This document shows, in pieces, positions 26,201 to 34,857 of a DNA stretch of 64,000 nucleotides. The position numbers were made by a program, and so were the translations under genes. The stretch is from an uncultured Prevotellaceae bacterium (GTDB lineage: Bacteria; Bacteroidota; Bacteroidia; Bacteroidales; Muribaculaceae). The notes under the pieces are model-generated. The model was given only the letters and a program-made list of their open reading frames with translations. It made no database searches and had not been told where the DNA came from. Each line of letters opens with the position of its first letter. Positions within the stretch are counted from its first letter, which is position 1. The DNA is taken from NCBI GenBank assembly GCA_905207705.1, contig CAJLMA010000002.1, positions 124,001 through 188,000 on the forward strand. Reading direction: 5' to 3'.

Positions 26201-27814
26201 ATGAGCAGTCAACTTGAAAAAGTACAGGAGCTTATAAGACTTCGTGAAGAAGCTCGTTTGGGCGGTGGCGAAAAAGCCATTCAAAAGCAACACGACAAAG
26301 GTAAATACACAGCTCGCGAACGCATAGCCCAACTCGTAGATGAGGGCAGTTTTGAAGAATTAGACATGTTTGTACGCCATCGCTGCACAAACTTTGGTCA
26401 AGAAAAAAAATCATATCCCGGCGACGGTGTCGTAACAGGTTATGGAACAATTGAAGGACGCCTCGTTTATGTTTTTGCACAGGATTTTACTGTATTCGGC
26501 GGTTCTTTGTCCGAAGCGATGGCATTAAAAATATGCAAAATCATGGACATGGCCCTAAAAATGGGTGCCCCAATCATCGGTCTTAATGACTCGGGCGGCG
26601 CACGTATCCAAGAAGGCATAAATGCCCTTGCCGGTTACGCCGAAATTTTCCAACGCAATATATTGGCATCTGGCGTAGTACCACAAATTTCTGCAATTCT
26701 TGGTCCTTGTGCAGGCGGTGCCGTATATTCTCCGGCATTGACCGACTTCACAATAATGGCAAAAGGAATTTCTTACATGTTCCTTACCGGTCCTAAGGTT
26801 GTAAAAACGGTAACAGGTGAAGATGTGACACAAGAAGCCCTTGGCGGAGCTGAAGTTCATGCATCCAAGTCGGGAGTGGCTCATTTTGCCGCTGAAGATG
26901 GTGAAGAAGCAATCAAAATTATCCGCAAACTCATCAGCTTCATTCCTCAAAACAACCTTGAAGAGACTCCGCTTGTGACTTGCACCGACCCTATCGACCG
27001 TCTTGAAGATTCTCTTAATGAAATCATCCCGGAACACGCAAATCAAGCTTATGACATGTATGAAGTAATCGGTGCGATTATCGACAATGGAGAATTCCTT
27101 GAAATCTCGCGCGATTATGCAAAGAACATCATCATCGGCTTTGCTCGTTTCAACGGCCAATCTGTTGGTATCGTAGCCAACCAACCTAAATATCTTGCAG
27201 GCGTACTCGATTGCAATGCTTCACGTAAGGCTGCCCGCTTCGTAAGATTCTGCGACGCATTCAACATTCCTATCGTATCACTTGTTGATGTTCCTGGATT
27301 CCTTCCCGGTACAGGACAAGAATATAACGCTGTTATATTGCACGGAGCAAAATTGCTTTACGCTTATGGTGAAGCCACTGTTCCAAAGGTTACAATCACA
27401 CTCCGCAAGAGCTACGGTGGTAGCCACATCGTGATGAGCTGTAAACAATTACGCGGCGACATGAACTATGCTTGGCCTACTGCCGAAATTGCTGTAATGG
27501 GTGCTGCAGGTGCTGCCGAGATTCTTTATGCAAAAGAAGCCAAGACCGCAAAAGATGCCGCAAAGGCAGCCAAGGAAGCAGGCAAAACAGAAGAAGTTGC
27601 AAAAATCACGGAAGACTACAAGAAATTCATCCAAGAGAAAGAAAAAGAATACAACGACTTGTTCTGCAATCCTTACAATGCAGCAAAATACGGTTATATC
27701 GATGATGTAATCGAGCCGAGAAATACTCGTTTCCGCATCATCAGGGCTCTACAACAGCTACAAACCAAGAAAGTTATCAACCCTGCCAAGAAGCATGGTA
27801 ACATTCCTTTGTAA
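26201..27814 (+). CDS. mmdA: Methylmalonyl-CoA decarboxylase, carboxyltransferase (alpha) subunit
   Basis: A 537-residue acyl-CoA carboxyltransferase with two crotonase-like halves. It moves the carboxyl group of (S)-methylmalonyl-CoA to carrier-bound biotin. Seen are KQHDKGKYTARERIAQLVDEGSF at the N-terminus, LNDSGGARIQEG and ILGPCAGGAVYSPAL (oxyanion Gly-Gly in the first half), and VDVPGFLPGTGQE plus KSYGGSHIVMS in the second. A charged helical insertion rich in Ala and Lys (about 445-480) precedes the family's C-terminal PYNAAKYGYIDDVI. The same family includes propionyl-CoA carboxylase beta. The neighbours (OadG, biotin carrier, OadB, no biotin carboxylase) point to the Na+-pumping decarboxylase. 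Confidence 0.93.
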   Translation: MSSQLEKVQELIRLREEARLGGGEKAIQKQHDKGKYTARERIAQLVDEGSFEELDMFVRHRCTNFGQEKKSYPGDGVVTGYGTIEGRLVYVFAQDFTVFGGSLSEAMALKICKIMDMALKMGAPIIGLNDSGGARIQEGINALAGYAEIFQRNILASGVVPQISAILGPCAGGAVYSPALTDFTIMAKGISYMFLTGPKVVKTVTGEDVTQEALGGAEVHASKSGVAHFAAEDGEEAIKIIRKLISFIPQNNLEETPLVTCTDPIDRLEDSLNEIIPEHANQAYDMYEVIGAIIDNGEFLEISRDYAKNIIIGFARFNGQSVGIVANQPKYLAGVLDCNASRKAARFVRFCDAFNIPIVSLVDVPGFLPGTGQEYNAVILHGAKLLYAYGEATVPKVTITLRKSYGGSHIVMSCKQLRGDMNYAWPTAEIAVMGAAGAAEILYAKEAKTAKDAAKAAKEAGKTEEVAKITEDYKKFIQEKEKEYNDLFCNPYNAAKYGYIDDVIEPRNTRFRIIRALQQLQTKKVINPAKKHGNIPL

Positions 27815-27841
27815 TCTAATTTTTTATATTGCCAAAGAACA

Positions 27842-28780
27842 ATGAATAATAAAGGAATCGTAATCTTATTGCTGTTGTGCCTGTGCATGTCCGCGACATC
27901 TTTTGCCCAAGGCCGAAAGGGTCTTCGCATAAACGAAGTCATGGTTAAAAACGACAGCAATTATATAGATGACTACGGCTTGAAACATGGATGGATCGAG
28001 CTTTACAACTCAACCTATAATTTCATGGAAATTTCAAGCGTGTTTATCACAAATGACAAAGCGAACCCAAAGAAATATCCTATTCCGCGCGGAGATGTGA
28101 AAACAAATATCCCGGCACGCCAACATGTGATATTCTTTGCCGACAATGAACCAAATAAAGGTACATTCCACATAAACTTCACATTGACCCCGGGACAAGA
28201 AAACTGGATAGGCATCTATGATGCCGACGGCATTACCCTGCTCGATGAAGTTTATATACCTGCCGACCTTGCTTCAAATCACACTTATGCATTGAAAGAA
28301 GATGGCGTATCTTCTCCCGATGGAAAGTTTGATCCTCAATACTGGGAAGTTCGTGACGGAAGTAACGAGAAATACATTACTCCCAGTAGCAACAACGTCA
28401 TCATCGACACAAATAAGAACATAGAAAAATTCAAGACACACGACAAGAACGGGTTTGTAATGACTGTCATAGCCATGTTAATCGTGTTCTCGGCCTTGCT
28501 GCTCTTGAGCATATGTTTTTACATATTTGGCAAAGTCAATGAATTATCGGCCAAACGCAAGAAAGCCATTTCACACCATGGCGAAGATGCCACAACCGAT
28601 GTGATTCGCAGCGTGAAAGGCGACTCAGGCGAAGAAATCGCAGCGATTACAATGGCATTGTATGAGCACATAAACACTCATGACAATGAAGATACAATAC
28701 TCACAATCAACAAGGTTAAGCGTGCATACTCGCCGTGGAGCTCAAAGATTTACACTCTGAGGAATTTGCCTCGCCGATAA
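27842..28780 (+). CDS. OadG-family (decarboxylase gamma) protein with N-terminal lamin-tail-like domain
   Basis: This 312-residue protein starts with a signal peptide (about 1-23, TSFAQ). Residues about 28-150 resemble an LTD (lamin tail) beta-sandwich: LRINEVMVKNDSN, HGWIELYNSTYNFMEISSVFITND, and NFTLTPGQENWIGIYDADG. One membrane helix follows (about 201-225, FVMTVIAMLIVFSALLLLSICFY), then a cytoplasmic tail with IAAITMALYEH, typical of OadG, and the SPWSSKIYTLRNLPRR end. OadG-type subunits hold the carboxyltransferase and OadB together at the membrane. Its place between mmdA and the biotin carrier fits this. The periplasmic LTD-like part is not in classical OadG (about 80 residues); its role is unknown. 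Confidence 0.85.
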   Translation: MNNKGIVILLLLCLCMSATSFAQGRKGLRINEVMVKNDSNYIDDYGLKHGWIELYNSTYNFMEISSVFITNDKANPKKYPIPRGDVKTNIPARQHVIFFADNEPNKGTFHINFTLTPGQENWIGIYDADGITLLDEVYIPADLASNHTYALKEDGVSSPDGKFDPQYWEVRDGSNEKYITPSSNNVIIDTNKNIEKFKTHDKNGFVMTVIAMLIVFSALLLLSICFYIFGKVNELSAKRKKAISHHGEDATTDVIRSVKGDSGEEIAAITMALYEHINTHDNEDTILTINKVKRAYSPWSSKIYTLRNLPRR

Positions 28781-28819
28781 AATCTCACTTAAGAATTAAT
28801 TTCAAAGCATTTATTTTCA

Positions 28820-29248
28820 ATGAAAGTTTATAAGTATAAAATTAATGGAAACGACTACAAAGTTTCCATTGGCGACATAGAAAACAATATTGCACAAGTT
28901 GAAGTTAACGGCGTGCCATATAAAGTGGAACTTGAAGAAAAGAAAGCTCCGGTGGTCAAATCCGTAAAACCGATGGCAGCACCTCGCACCGAAACAGGAG
29001 CAAAAGTCATCAGCAAGCCAACAGTGAAATCCGGACAGTCAGCCATAAAATCACCGCTTCCCGGTGTAATTGTCGATGTGAAGGTCAAGGTTGGCGACAC
29101 TCTCAAATCGGATGACGTAGTTGTTATTCTCGAAGCCATGAAAATGGAAAATGATATCCATGCAGGCAAGAGCGGCGTAGTAAAATCTATCAATGTTAAC
29201 AAGGGTGATTCGGTTCTTGAAGGCACCGACCTCATTATAATTGAATAG
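28820..29248 (+). CDS. mmdC: Biotin carrier subunit of methylmalonyl-CoA decarboxylase
   Basis: A 142-residue biotin/lipoyl carrier. The C-terminal half (about 75-142) is the biotinyl domain with the canonical EAMKMEND motif; Lys108 is the predicted biotin attachment site. The first ~40 residues form the small N-terminal strand region (MKVYKYKINGNDYKVSIGDI). A Pro/Ala/Lys linker (about 43-75) gives the swinging arm. It shuttles CO2 from MmdA to OadB. It sits directly before oadB with little or no gap, so translation is probably coupled. The biotin is presumably made by the bio operon at 39-43 kb. Confidence 0.94.
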   Translation: MKVYKYKINGNDYKVSIGDIENNIAQVEVNGVPYKVELEEKKAPVVKSVKPMAAPRTETGAKVISKPTVKSGQSAIKSPLPGVIVDVKVKVGDTLKSDDVVVILEAMKMENDIHAGKSGVVKSINVNKGDSVLEGTDLIIIE

Positions 29249-29252
29249 GCAA

Positions 29253-30404
29253 ATGGATTTAATGTCATTCTTAAGCGATAATTTCCAACAGTTTTGGGAA
29301 TTTACCGGATTCCATAACGTTACCTACGAGCACATAATAATGTTATGCGTCGGTTTATTCTTCATTTATCTTGCGATAAAGAAAGATTTCGAACCGTTGT
29401 TGCTCGTACCTATAGGATTTGGCATCTTGGTAGGAAACATACCATTCCAAATGGGAAACGAAATTGGAATATATGAAGAAAATTCTGTATTGAACATCCT
29501 TTATAGCGGCGTTCGCTCAGGATGGTATCCTCCACTCATCTTTTTGGGCATTGGGGCGATGACCGACTTCTCTGCGTTGCTTGCCAACCCTAAATTGATG
29601 CTTGTCGGTGCTGCCGCACAATTCGGCATATTCGGTGCATACATGATTGCATTGCAATTGGGATTCCCGCCCGACCAAGCCGCAGGTATCGCCATCATCG
29701 GTGGTGCCGACGGTCCTACAGCCATATTCTTGTCGTCAAAGCTCGCACCCAACTTGATGGGCGCAATTGCAGTATCGGCTTATTCATATATGGCTCTTGT
29801 ACCTGTCATACAACCGCCTATCATGCGATTGTTGACCACAAAGAAAGAGCGTCTCATCAGGATGAAACCGGCTCGTGCCGTATCTCAAAATGAGAAAATA
29901 TTATTCCCTATCTTCGGTCTGATGCTCACCTGCTTCTTTGTACCGTCGGGTCTGCCTTTGCTCGGAATGTTGTTCTTTGGCAACTTGCTGCGTGAAAGTG
30001 GCGTAACAACACGTCTTGCCAAAACAGCAAGCAACGCCCTCACCGACATTGTAACAATGTTGTTGGGATTGACTGTCGGAGCTTCCACTCAAGCATCAGA
30101 ATTCCTTACCAAGGACACAATCTTGATATTCGCCCTCGGATTCATGGCTTTCGTAATAGCTTCGGCTTCGGGTGTGATATTTGTAAAGATTTTCAACTTA
30201 TTCTTGAGCAAAGAAAAGAAAATCAATCCGCTTATCGGAAACGCAGGTGTGTCGGCAGTACCTATGTCGGCTCGTATTTCAAACAATATGGGCTTAAAGT
30301 ATGATCCTACCAACTACCTGCTCATGCATGCTATGGGTCCGAACGTGGCCGGCGTAATTGGCTCGGCCGTTGCTGCCGGTGTGCTATTGGGATTCTTAAG
30401 CTAA
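29253..30404 (+). CDS. oadB: Sodium-translocating decarboxylase subunit beta
   Basis: OadB/MmdB is the membrane subunit that decarboxylates carboxybiotin and exports Na+. The protein is mostly hydrophobic, with about nine to eleven membrane segments. It carries the conserved FLGIGAMTDFSALLANPK, IIGGADGPTAIFLSSKLAP (the Asp in GADGPT is a Na+ site), MALVPVIQPPIMR, and GNAGVSAVPMSAR near the C-terminus. I chose ATG 29253 (MDLMSFLSDN, 383 residues). A TTG at 29241 would overlap the carrier gene by 8 bp. It ends the mce-mmdA-oadG-mmdC-oadB unit and is followed by a terminator. Within this window the partner is methylmalonyl-CoA decarboxylase rather than oxaloacetate decarboxylase. Confidence 0.94.
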   Translation: MDLMSFLSDNFQQFWEFTGFHNVTYEHIIMLCVGLFFIYLAIKKDFEPLLLVPIGFGILVGNIPFQMGNEIGIYEENSVLNILYSGVRSGWYPPLIFLGIGAMTDFSALLANPKLMLVGAAAQFGIFGAYMIALQLGFPPDQAAGIAIIGGADGPTAIFLSSKLAPNLMGAIAVSAYSYMALVPVIQPPIMRLLTTKKERLIRMKPARAVSQNEKILFPIFGLMLTCFFVPSGLPLLGMLFFGNLLRESGVTTRLAKTASNALTDIVTMLLGLTVGASTQASEFLTKDTILIFALGFMAFVIASASGVIFVKIFNLFLSKEKKINPLIGNAGVSAVPMSARISNNMGLKYDPTNYLLMHAMGPNVAGVIGSAVAAGVLLGFLS

Positions 30405-30427
30405 GATTTTACATTATTCTCCATACG

Positions 30428-30457
30428 AAAAAGACGTGCCTTGTGACACGTCTTTTT
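30428..30457 (+). terminator. Intrinsic terminator after oadB
   Basis: An 11-bp stem (30428-30438 with 30447-30457) with an 8-base loop runs into a T-rich stretch, 24 bp after the stop. Confidence 0.88.
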
Positions 30458-30572
30458 TATTTTATGCACATATGCAAATGTTAAAACCTTCTCACGTTCT
30501 CAAATGACACATTTCATATTTCCAAGTCCAAAATTTCAACGAAAAAGTTGCTTCGCATTTAATTAAATTCTG

Positions 30573-30609
30573 TATATTTGTATGTTTAATGCATCATTGC
30601 GACATGATG
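30573..30609 (+). promoter_or_regulatory. Promoter and inverted repeat before mutA
   Basis: TATATTTG (30573-30580) matches the -7 consensus, with TTG at 30548-30550 about 22 bp upstream. A CATCAT/ATGATG inverted repeat with a 6-base spacer (30592-30609) lies just after the expected start site and could be an operator or 5' hairpin. No cobalamin riboswitch is seen. Confidence 0.5.
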
Positions 30610-30659
30610 TAATTTAACAGAAAACAAACTAAACGTTAATATATAATTTTAACAAAGTT

Positions 30660-32519
30660 ATGGCAGAAAATAAAGAAAAATTGTTCGACAAATTTCCTCC
30701 CACTCCGACTTCGGAATGGAGAGCAAAAGTAGAAGTCGACCTAAAAGGAGCCGACTTCCAAAAGAAATTAGTGTGGCGAACAAATGAAGGTTTCAACGTA
30801 CAGCCAATGTACCGTTCGGAAGACATCAAGGATCTGAAAACAACCGATTCGCTTCCTGGCGAATATCCCTTCATTCGTGGCACAAGAACAGACAACAATT
30901 GGGCCATACGTCAGAACATTGACGTAAACGATGCCAAAGAAGCTAATGAAAAAGCTAAAGAAATCCTTACCAAGGGTGTAAACTCTATAGGATTCAACCT
31001 TAAAAAAGACGCTATCGATGCCGATTGCATAAAGACATTGCTTGATGGCATCGATTTGAATACCGTGGAAATAAACTTCAATTGCTGTCCATCCAAAGCT
31101 GTGGAGCTTGCAACCGAAGTAGTTTCATTCATAAAAGCATCCAATACGACCGAAACATTCCGTGGCTCCATCAGCTTTGATCCGTTCAAACGCCTGCTAA
31201 AACATGGCCTTGACTTTAAAAAGGACATCAAACAAGTAGCCATCGAACTGATCAACGCTGTAGCCGAAGTGAAAAATCTGAAAGTCCTTTCAGTTGATTC
31301 CATTATGCTGAACAATGCAGGTGCATACATATACCAAGAACTTGGTTATGCCCTCGCATGGGGAAATGAGTGGATGAGCATGCTTACCAATGCAGGAATT
31401 GCAGCCGAACAAGTTGCAAGCCGTATTAAATTCAACATGGGCATATCTTCCAACTATTTCATGGAGATAGCAAAATTCCGTGCTGCACGCATGCTTTGGG
31501 CACAAATCGTAAAGCAATACAATCCCGCTTGTGACTGTGCCTGCAAGATGCATGTTCACGCAATTACATCCGAATTCAACCAGACCATATATGATGCCTA
31601 TGTAAACCTGCTAAGGTCGCAGACCGAGTCCATGTCGGCAGCAATTGCAGGAGTAGATTCAATTACTGTCACTCCGTTTGACAAACAATACAAGACTCCC
31701 GATGAATTCTCTGAAAGGCTCGCTCGCAATCAACAATTATTATTGAAAGAGGAAAGTCACCTCGATAAAATTGTAGATCCGGCCGGTGGTTCTTATTATA
31801 TTGAAACATTAACCGTCTCCATAGCCAACGAGGCATGGAAACTATTCTTGGATGTAGAAGATAAAGGCGGTTTCTATAAGATGCTTCAAGCTGGTGAAAT
31901 ACAAAAAGCTGTAAACGAGTCTTGCGACAAACGTCACACCGATGTTGCCCGTCGCAAAGAATCTTTGCTTGGTACCAACCAATTCCCCAATTTCAACGAA
32001 ACAGCTGCCGAAAAAATCGAAACAACATCTTCTTGTGGATGTGGATGCCACCACGAAAATGAAGGAGAAGCTGTAGAAGCCCTCAAGGGCACAAGAGCTG
32101 CAAGCGACTTTGAAGCATTGCGCTTGGAAACTGAACGCTCAGGCAAAAGACCTAAAGTATTCATGCTTACAATCGGCAACCTTGCAATGCGCCTCGCTCG
32201 CTCTCAATTCTCTTCCAATTTCTTTGCATGCGCAGGATATGAAATCATCGACAATCTTGGATTTGAAACTGTTGCACAAGGAATCGATGCGGCTATTGAA
32301 AAGAAAGCCGACATCGTTGTACTATGCTCAAGTGATGACGAATATGCTACATTCGCTCCCGAAGCATTCAACCTGCTAAACGGACGCGCCGAATTTGTTG
32401 TAGCTGGAGCTCCGGCTTGCAGTGAAGAACTGACCAAACAAGGTATAACACAATTTATCAGTGTTCGCAGCAACGTTCTTGAAACGTTGAAAGCTTTTAA
32501 CGCTAAACTTCTAAAATAA
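30660..32519 (+). CDS. mutA: Methylmalonyl-CoA mutase small subunit
   Basis: MutA pairs with MutB as the adenosylcobalamin-dependent mutase that converts succinyl-CoA to methylmalonyl-CoA in propionate fermentation. The 619-residue protein has the TIM-barrel part (KFPPTPTSEWRAKVEVDLKGADF, FMEIAKFRAARMLWAQIV, PAGGSYYIETLT) and a C-terminal Rossmann-like domain (about 490-619). The Co-binding DxHxxG motif is absent from the latter, as expected for the non-catalytic subunit. A cysteine/histidine-rich loop, SCGCGCHHENE (about 457-467), sits between the two domains. It starts with its own promoter and is followed 10 bp later by mutB. Confidence 0.96.
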   Translation: MAENKEKLFDKFPPTPTSEWRAKVEVDLKGADFQKKLVWRTNEGFNVQPMYRSEDIKDLKTTDSLPGEYPFIRGTRTDNNWAIRQNIDVNDAKEANEKAKEILTKGVNSIGFNLKKDAIDADCIKTLLDGIDLNTVEINFNCCPSKAVELATEVVSFIKASNTTETFRGSISFDPFKRLLKHGLDFKKDIKQVAIELINAVAEVKNLKVLSVDSIMLNNAGAYIYQELGYALAWGNEWMSMLTNAGIAAEQVASRIKFNMGISSNYFMEIAKFRAARMLWAQIVKQYNPACDCACKMHVHAITSEFNQTIYDAYVNLLRSQTESMSAAIAGVDSITVTPFDKQYKTPDEFSERLARNQQLLLKEESHLDKIVDPAGGSYYIETLTVSIANEAWKLFLDVEDKGGFYKMLQAGEIQKAVNESCDKRHTDVARRKESLLGTNQFPNFNETAAEKIETTSSCGCGCHHENEGEAVEALKGTRAASDFEALRLETERSGKRPKVFMLTIGNLAMRLARSQFSSNFFACAGYEIIDNLGFETVAQGIDAAIEKKADIVVLCSSDDEYATFAPEAFNLLNGRAEFVVAGAPACSEELTKQGITQFISVRSNVLETLKAFNAKLLK

Positions 32520-32529
32520 AATTCTGACA

Positions 32530-34668
32530 ATGAGACCTAATTTCAAAAATATAGATATAGCAACCGAAGCTTTTAATGTTAAGCACAATGAGTTGGCTGA
32601 AGGTGAAAAGTGGATTACCCCTGAATTAATCCCTGTTAAACCTATTTATACGAAAAAAGACCTTGAAGGCCTTGAACATCTTGAATATGTTGCCGGCATT
32701 CCTCCTTATTTGAGAGGCCCATACAGCTGTATGTACGCTCTTCGTCCTTGGACTATACGCCAATACGCAGGATTCTCGACAGCTGCCGAATCAAATGCAT
32801 TCTACCGTCGAAACTTGGCTTCAGGCCAGAAAGGCTTGTCTGTTGCATTCGACTTGGCCACTCACCGTGGCTATGATGCCGACCATGTCCGTGTCGTAGG
32901 AGACGTAGGCAAGGCTGGAGTATCGATTTGCTCGCTCGATGACATGAAAGTTTTGTTTGACGGAATTCCTTTGAACAAGATGTCAGTGTCAATGACCATG
33001 AACGGTGCAGTATTGCCTGTTCTTGCATTTTACATCAATGCAGGTCTTGAGCAAGGAGCCAAACTCGAAGAAATGGCCGGAACAATCCAAAATGATATTT
33101 TGAAGGAATTCATGGTGCGAAACACCTACATTTATCCTCCAAAATTCTCAATGAGAATCATTGCCGACATCTTTGAATACACTTCAAAGAACATGCCTAA
33201 ATTCAACTCAATCTCAATATCGGGTTACCACATGCAAGAAGCAGGAGCAACAGCCGATATAGAATTGGCTTACACTCTTGCCGACGGTCTTGAATACATT
33301 CGTGCCGGTGTAAACGCAGGCATGGCAATAGACACATTCGCTCCTCGCCTATCATTCTTCTGGGCAATAGGCATGAATTTCTTCATGGAAATAGCCAAGA
33401 TGAGGGCTGCACGCATGTTGTGGGCTAAGATTGTCAACGAATTCGGCCCTACAAATCCAAAATCATTGGCTTTGCGTACACACTGCCAGACATCAGGATG
33501 GTCGCTCACAGAACAAGACCCGTACAACAACGTGGGACGTACCTGTATCGAAGCCATGGGCGCAGCATTGGGACACACTCAGTCATTGCACACAAACGCA
33601 CTTGACGAAGCAATTGCATTGCCCACCGACTTCTCGGCTCGTATTGCTCGAAACACTCAAATTTACATTCAAGAAGAGACATACATCACAAAAGAAATCG
33701 ACCCGTGGGCAGGTTCTTATTATGTAGAAGCTCTTACAAATGAAATAGCTCACAAAGCTTGGGAACATATTCAAGAAATTGAAAAACTTGGAGGCATGGC
33801 AAAAGCCATCGAAACAGGAATACCCAAAATGCGTATCGAGGAAGCTGCTGCCCGTACCCAAGCTCGCATCGACTCCGGTCGTCAAACCATCGTAGGCGTA
33901 AACAAATATCGTCTGGAGAAAGAGGCTCCAATCGACATATTGGAAATCGACAACACTGAGGTGCGCAAGGAACAAATCGAACGTCTAGAATACTTGAAGA
34001 GCCATCGTGACGAACAAGCCGTGCAAAAAGCTCTTGACGATATTACAAAATGTGTTGAGACCGGAGAAGGCAACTTGCTTGACCTTGCCGTAAAAGCTGC
34101 TGCCGTGCGTGCAACATTGGGCGAAATATCTTACGCATGCGAAAAAATTGTAGGACGATATAAAGCTGTAATTAAAACTATATCTGGCGTGTATTCTTCT
34201 GAGACTAAAAATGACCCTTACTTTGAACAGGCTAAACAGATGTGTGCCGACTTCGCAAAACGTGAAGGTCGTCAACCTCGCATCATGATTGCAAAGATGG
34301 GTCAAGATGGTCACGACCGTGGTGCAAAAGTCGTGGCTACAGGTTATGCCGATTGTGGATTTGACGTTGATATGGGACCTTTGTTCCAAACTCCTGCCGA
34401 AGCCGCAAGACAAGCTGTAGAAAATGACGTGCATGTACTTGGTGTATCTTCCCTCGCTGCCGGCCACAAGACATTAGTTCCTCAAGTTATTGAAGAATTA
34501 AAGAAACTCGGCCGTGAAGACATTATTGTCACTGCAGGAGGTGTAATTCCTGTACAAGATTATGATTTCTTGTATAAAGCAGGCGTCGCAGCAATATTTG
34601 GCCCTGGTACTTCTGTAACAAAGGCAGCTTGCGACATAATGGACATACTGAACAATACCGAAAATTGA
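32530..34668 (+). CDS. mutB: Methylmalonyl-CoA mutase large subunit
   Basis: This is the catalytic AdoCbl-binding subunit, 712 residues, normal length. The N-terminal substrate barrel has GIPPYLRGPYSCMYALRPWTIRQYAGF, the radical-control segment SISGYHMQEAGA, and FMEIAKMRAARMLWAKIV. The C-terminal B12 domain (about 580-712) carries AKMGQDGHDRGAKVVATGYAD, whose DGHDRG supplies the lower cobalt ligand His, plus GVSSLAAGHKTLVP and VTAGGVIPVQDYDFL. It is co-transcribed with mutA and ends at a strong terminator. With mce and mmdA upstream it completes the succinyl-CoA to propionyl-CoA branch. No MeaB/ArgK chaperone gene is in the window. Confidence 0.97.
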   Translation: MRPNFKNIDIATEAFNVKHNELAEGEKWITPELIPVKPIYTKKDLEGLEHLEYVAGIPPYLRGPYSCMYALRPWTIRQYAGFSTAAESNAFYRRNLASGQKGLSVAFDLATHRGYDADHVRVVGDVGKAGVSICSLDDMKVLFDGIPLNKMSVSMTMNGAVLPVLAFYINAGLEQGAKLEEMAGTIQNDILKEFMVRNTYIYPPKFSMRIIADIFEYTSKNMPKFNSISISGYHMQEAGATADIELAYTLADGLEYIRAGVNAGMAIDTFAPRLSFFWAIGMNFFMEIAKMRAARMLWAKIVNEFGPTNPKSLALRTHCQTSGWSLTEQDPYNNVGRTCIEAMGAALGHTQSLHTNALDEAIALPTDFSARIARNTQIYIQEETYITKEIDPWAGSYYVEALTNEIAHKAWEHIQEIEKLGGMAKAIETGIPKMRIEEAAARTQARIDSGRQTIVGVNKYRLEKEAPIDILEIDNTEVRKEQIERLEYLKSHRDEQAVQKALDDITKCVETGEGNLLDLAVKAAAVRATLGEISYACEKIVGRYKAVIKTISGVYSSETKNDPYFEQAKQMCADFAKREGRQPRIMIAKMGQDGHDRGAKVVATGYADCGFDVDMGPLFQTPAEAARQAVENDVHVLGVSSLAAGHKTLVPQVIEELKKLGREDIIVTAGGVIPVQDYDFLYKAGVAAIFGPGTSVTKAACDIMDILNNTEN

Positions 34669-34698
34669 TTGTCAGAGATACATACATCTGAACTCTTG

Positions 34699-34728
34699 AA
34701 AGGAATGGGTCGAAAAGCCCATTCCTTT
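34699..34728 (+). terminator. Intrinsic terminator after mutB
   Basis: An 11-bp stem (34699-34709 with 34718-34728), an 8-base loop, and a T-run, about 30 bp after mutB. Confidence 0.9.
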
Positions 34729-34857
34729 TTTCTTAAAAAACATAAAAACGCCCTATCGGCTGCACATGTTTATTGAATCTGCGTTTTTTGCGATATATCA
34801 TGGTTTATGATAACAGTAATATTTTTTGTAATTTCGCGTACTTAAATTCCTTGCAAA

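Noticed and set aside
26555..27184. 209-residue minus-strand frame inside mmdA
   Set aside because: Antisense to conserved carboxyltransferase sequence; no homology features.
29241..29252. TTG start for oadB at 29241
   Set aside because: ATG at 29253 fits the family N-terminus better, and the upstream four codons overlap the carrier gene end.
30405..30659. Cobalamin riboswitch before mutA
   Set aside because: I looked for a conserved B12-box-like core and found none; only a terminator, promoter and short inverted repeat are present.
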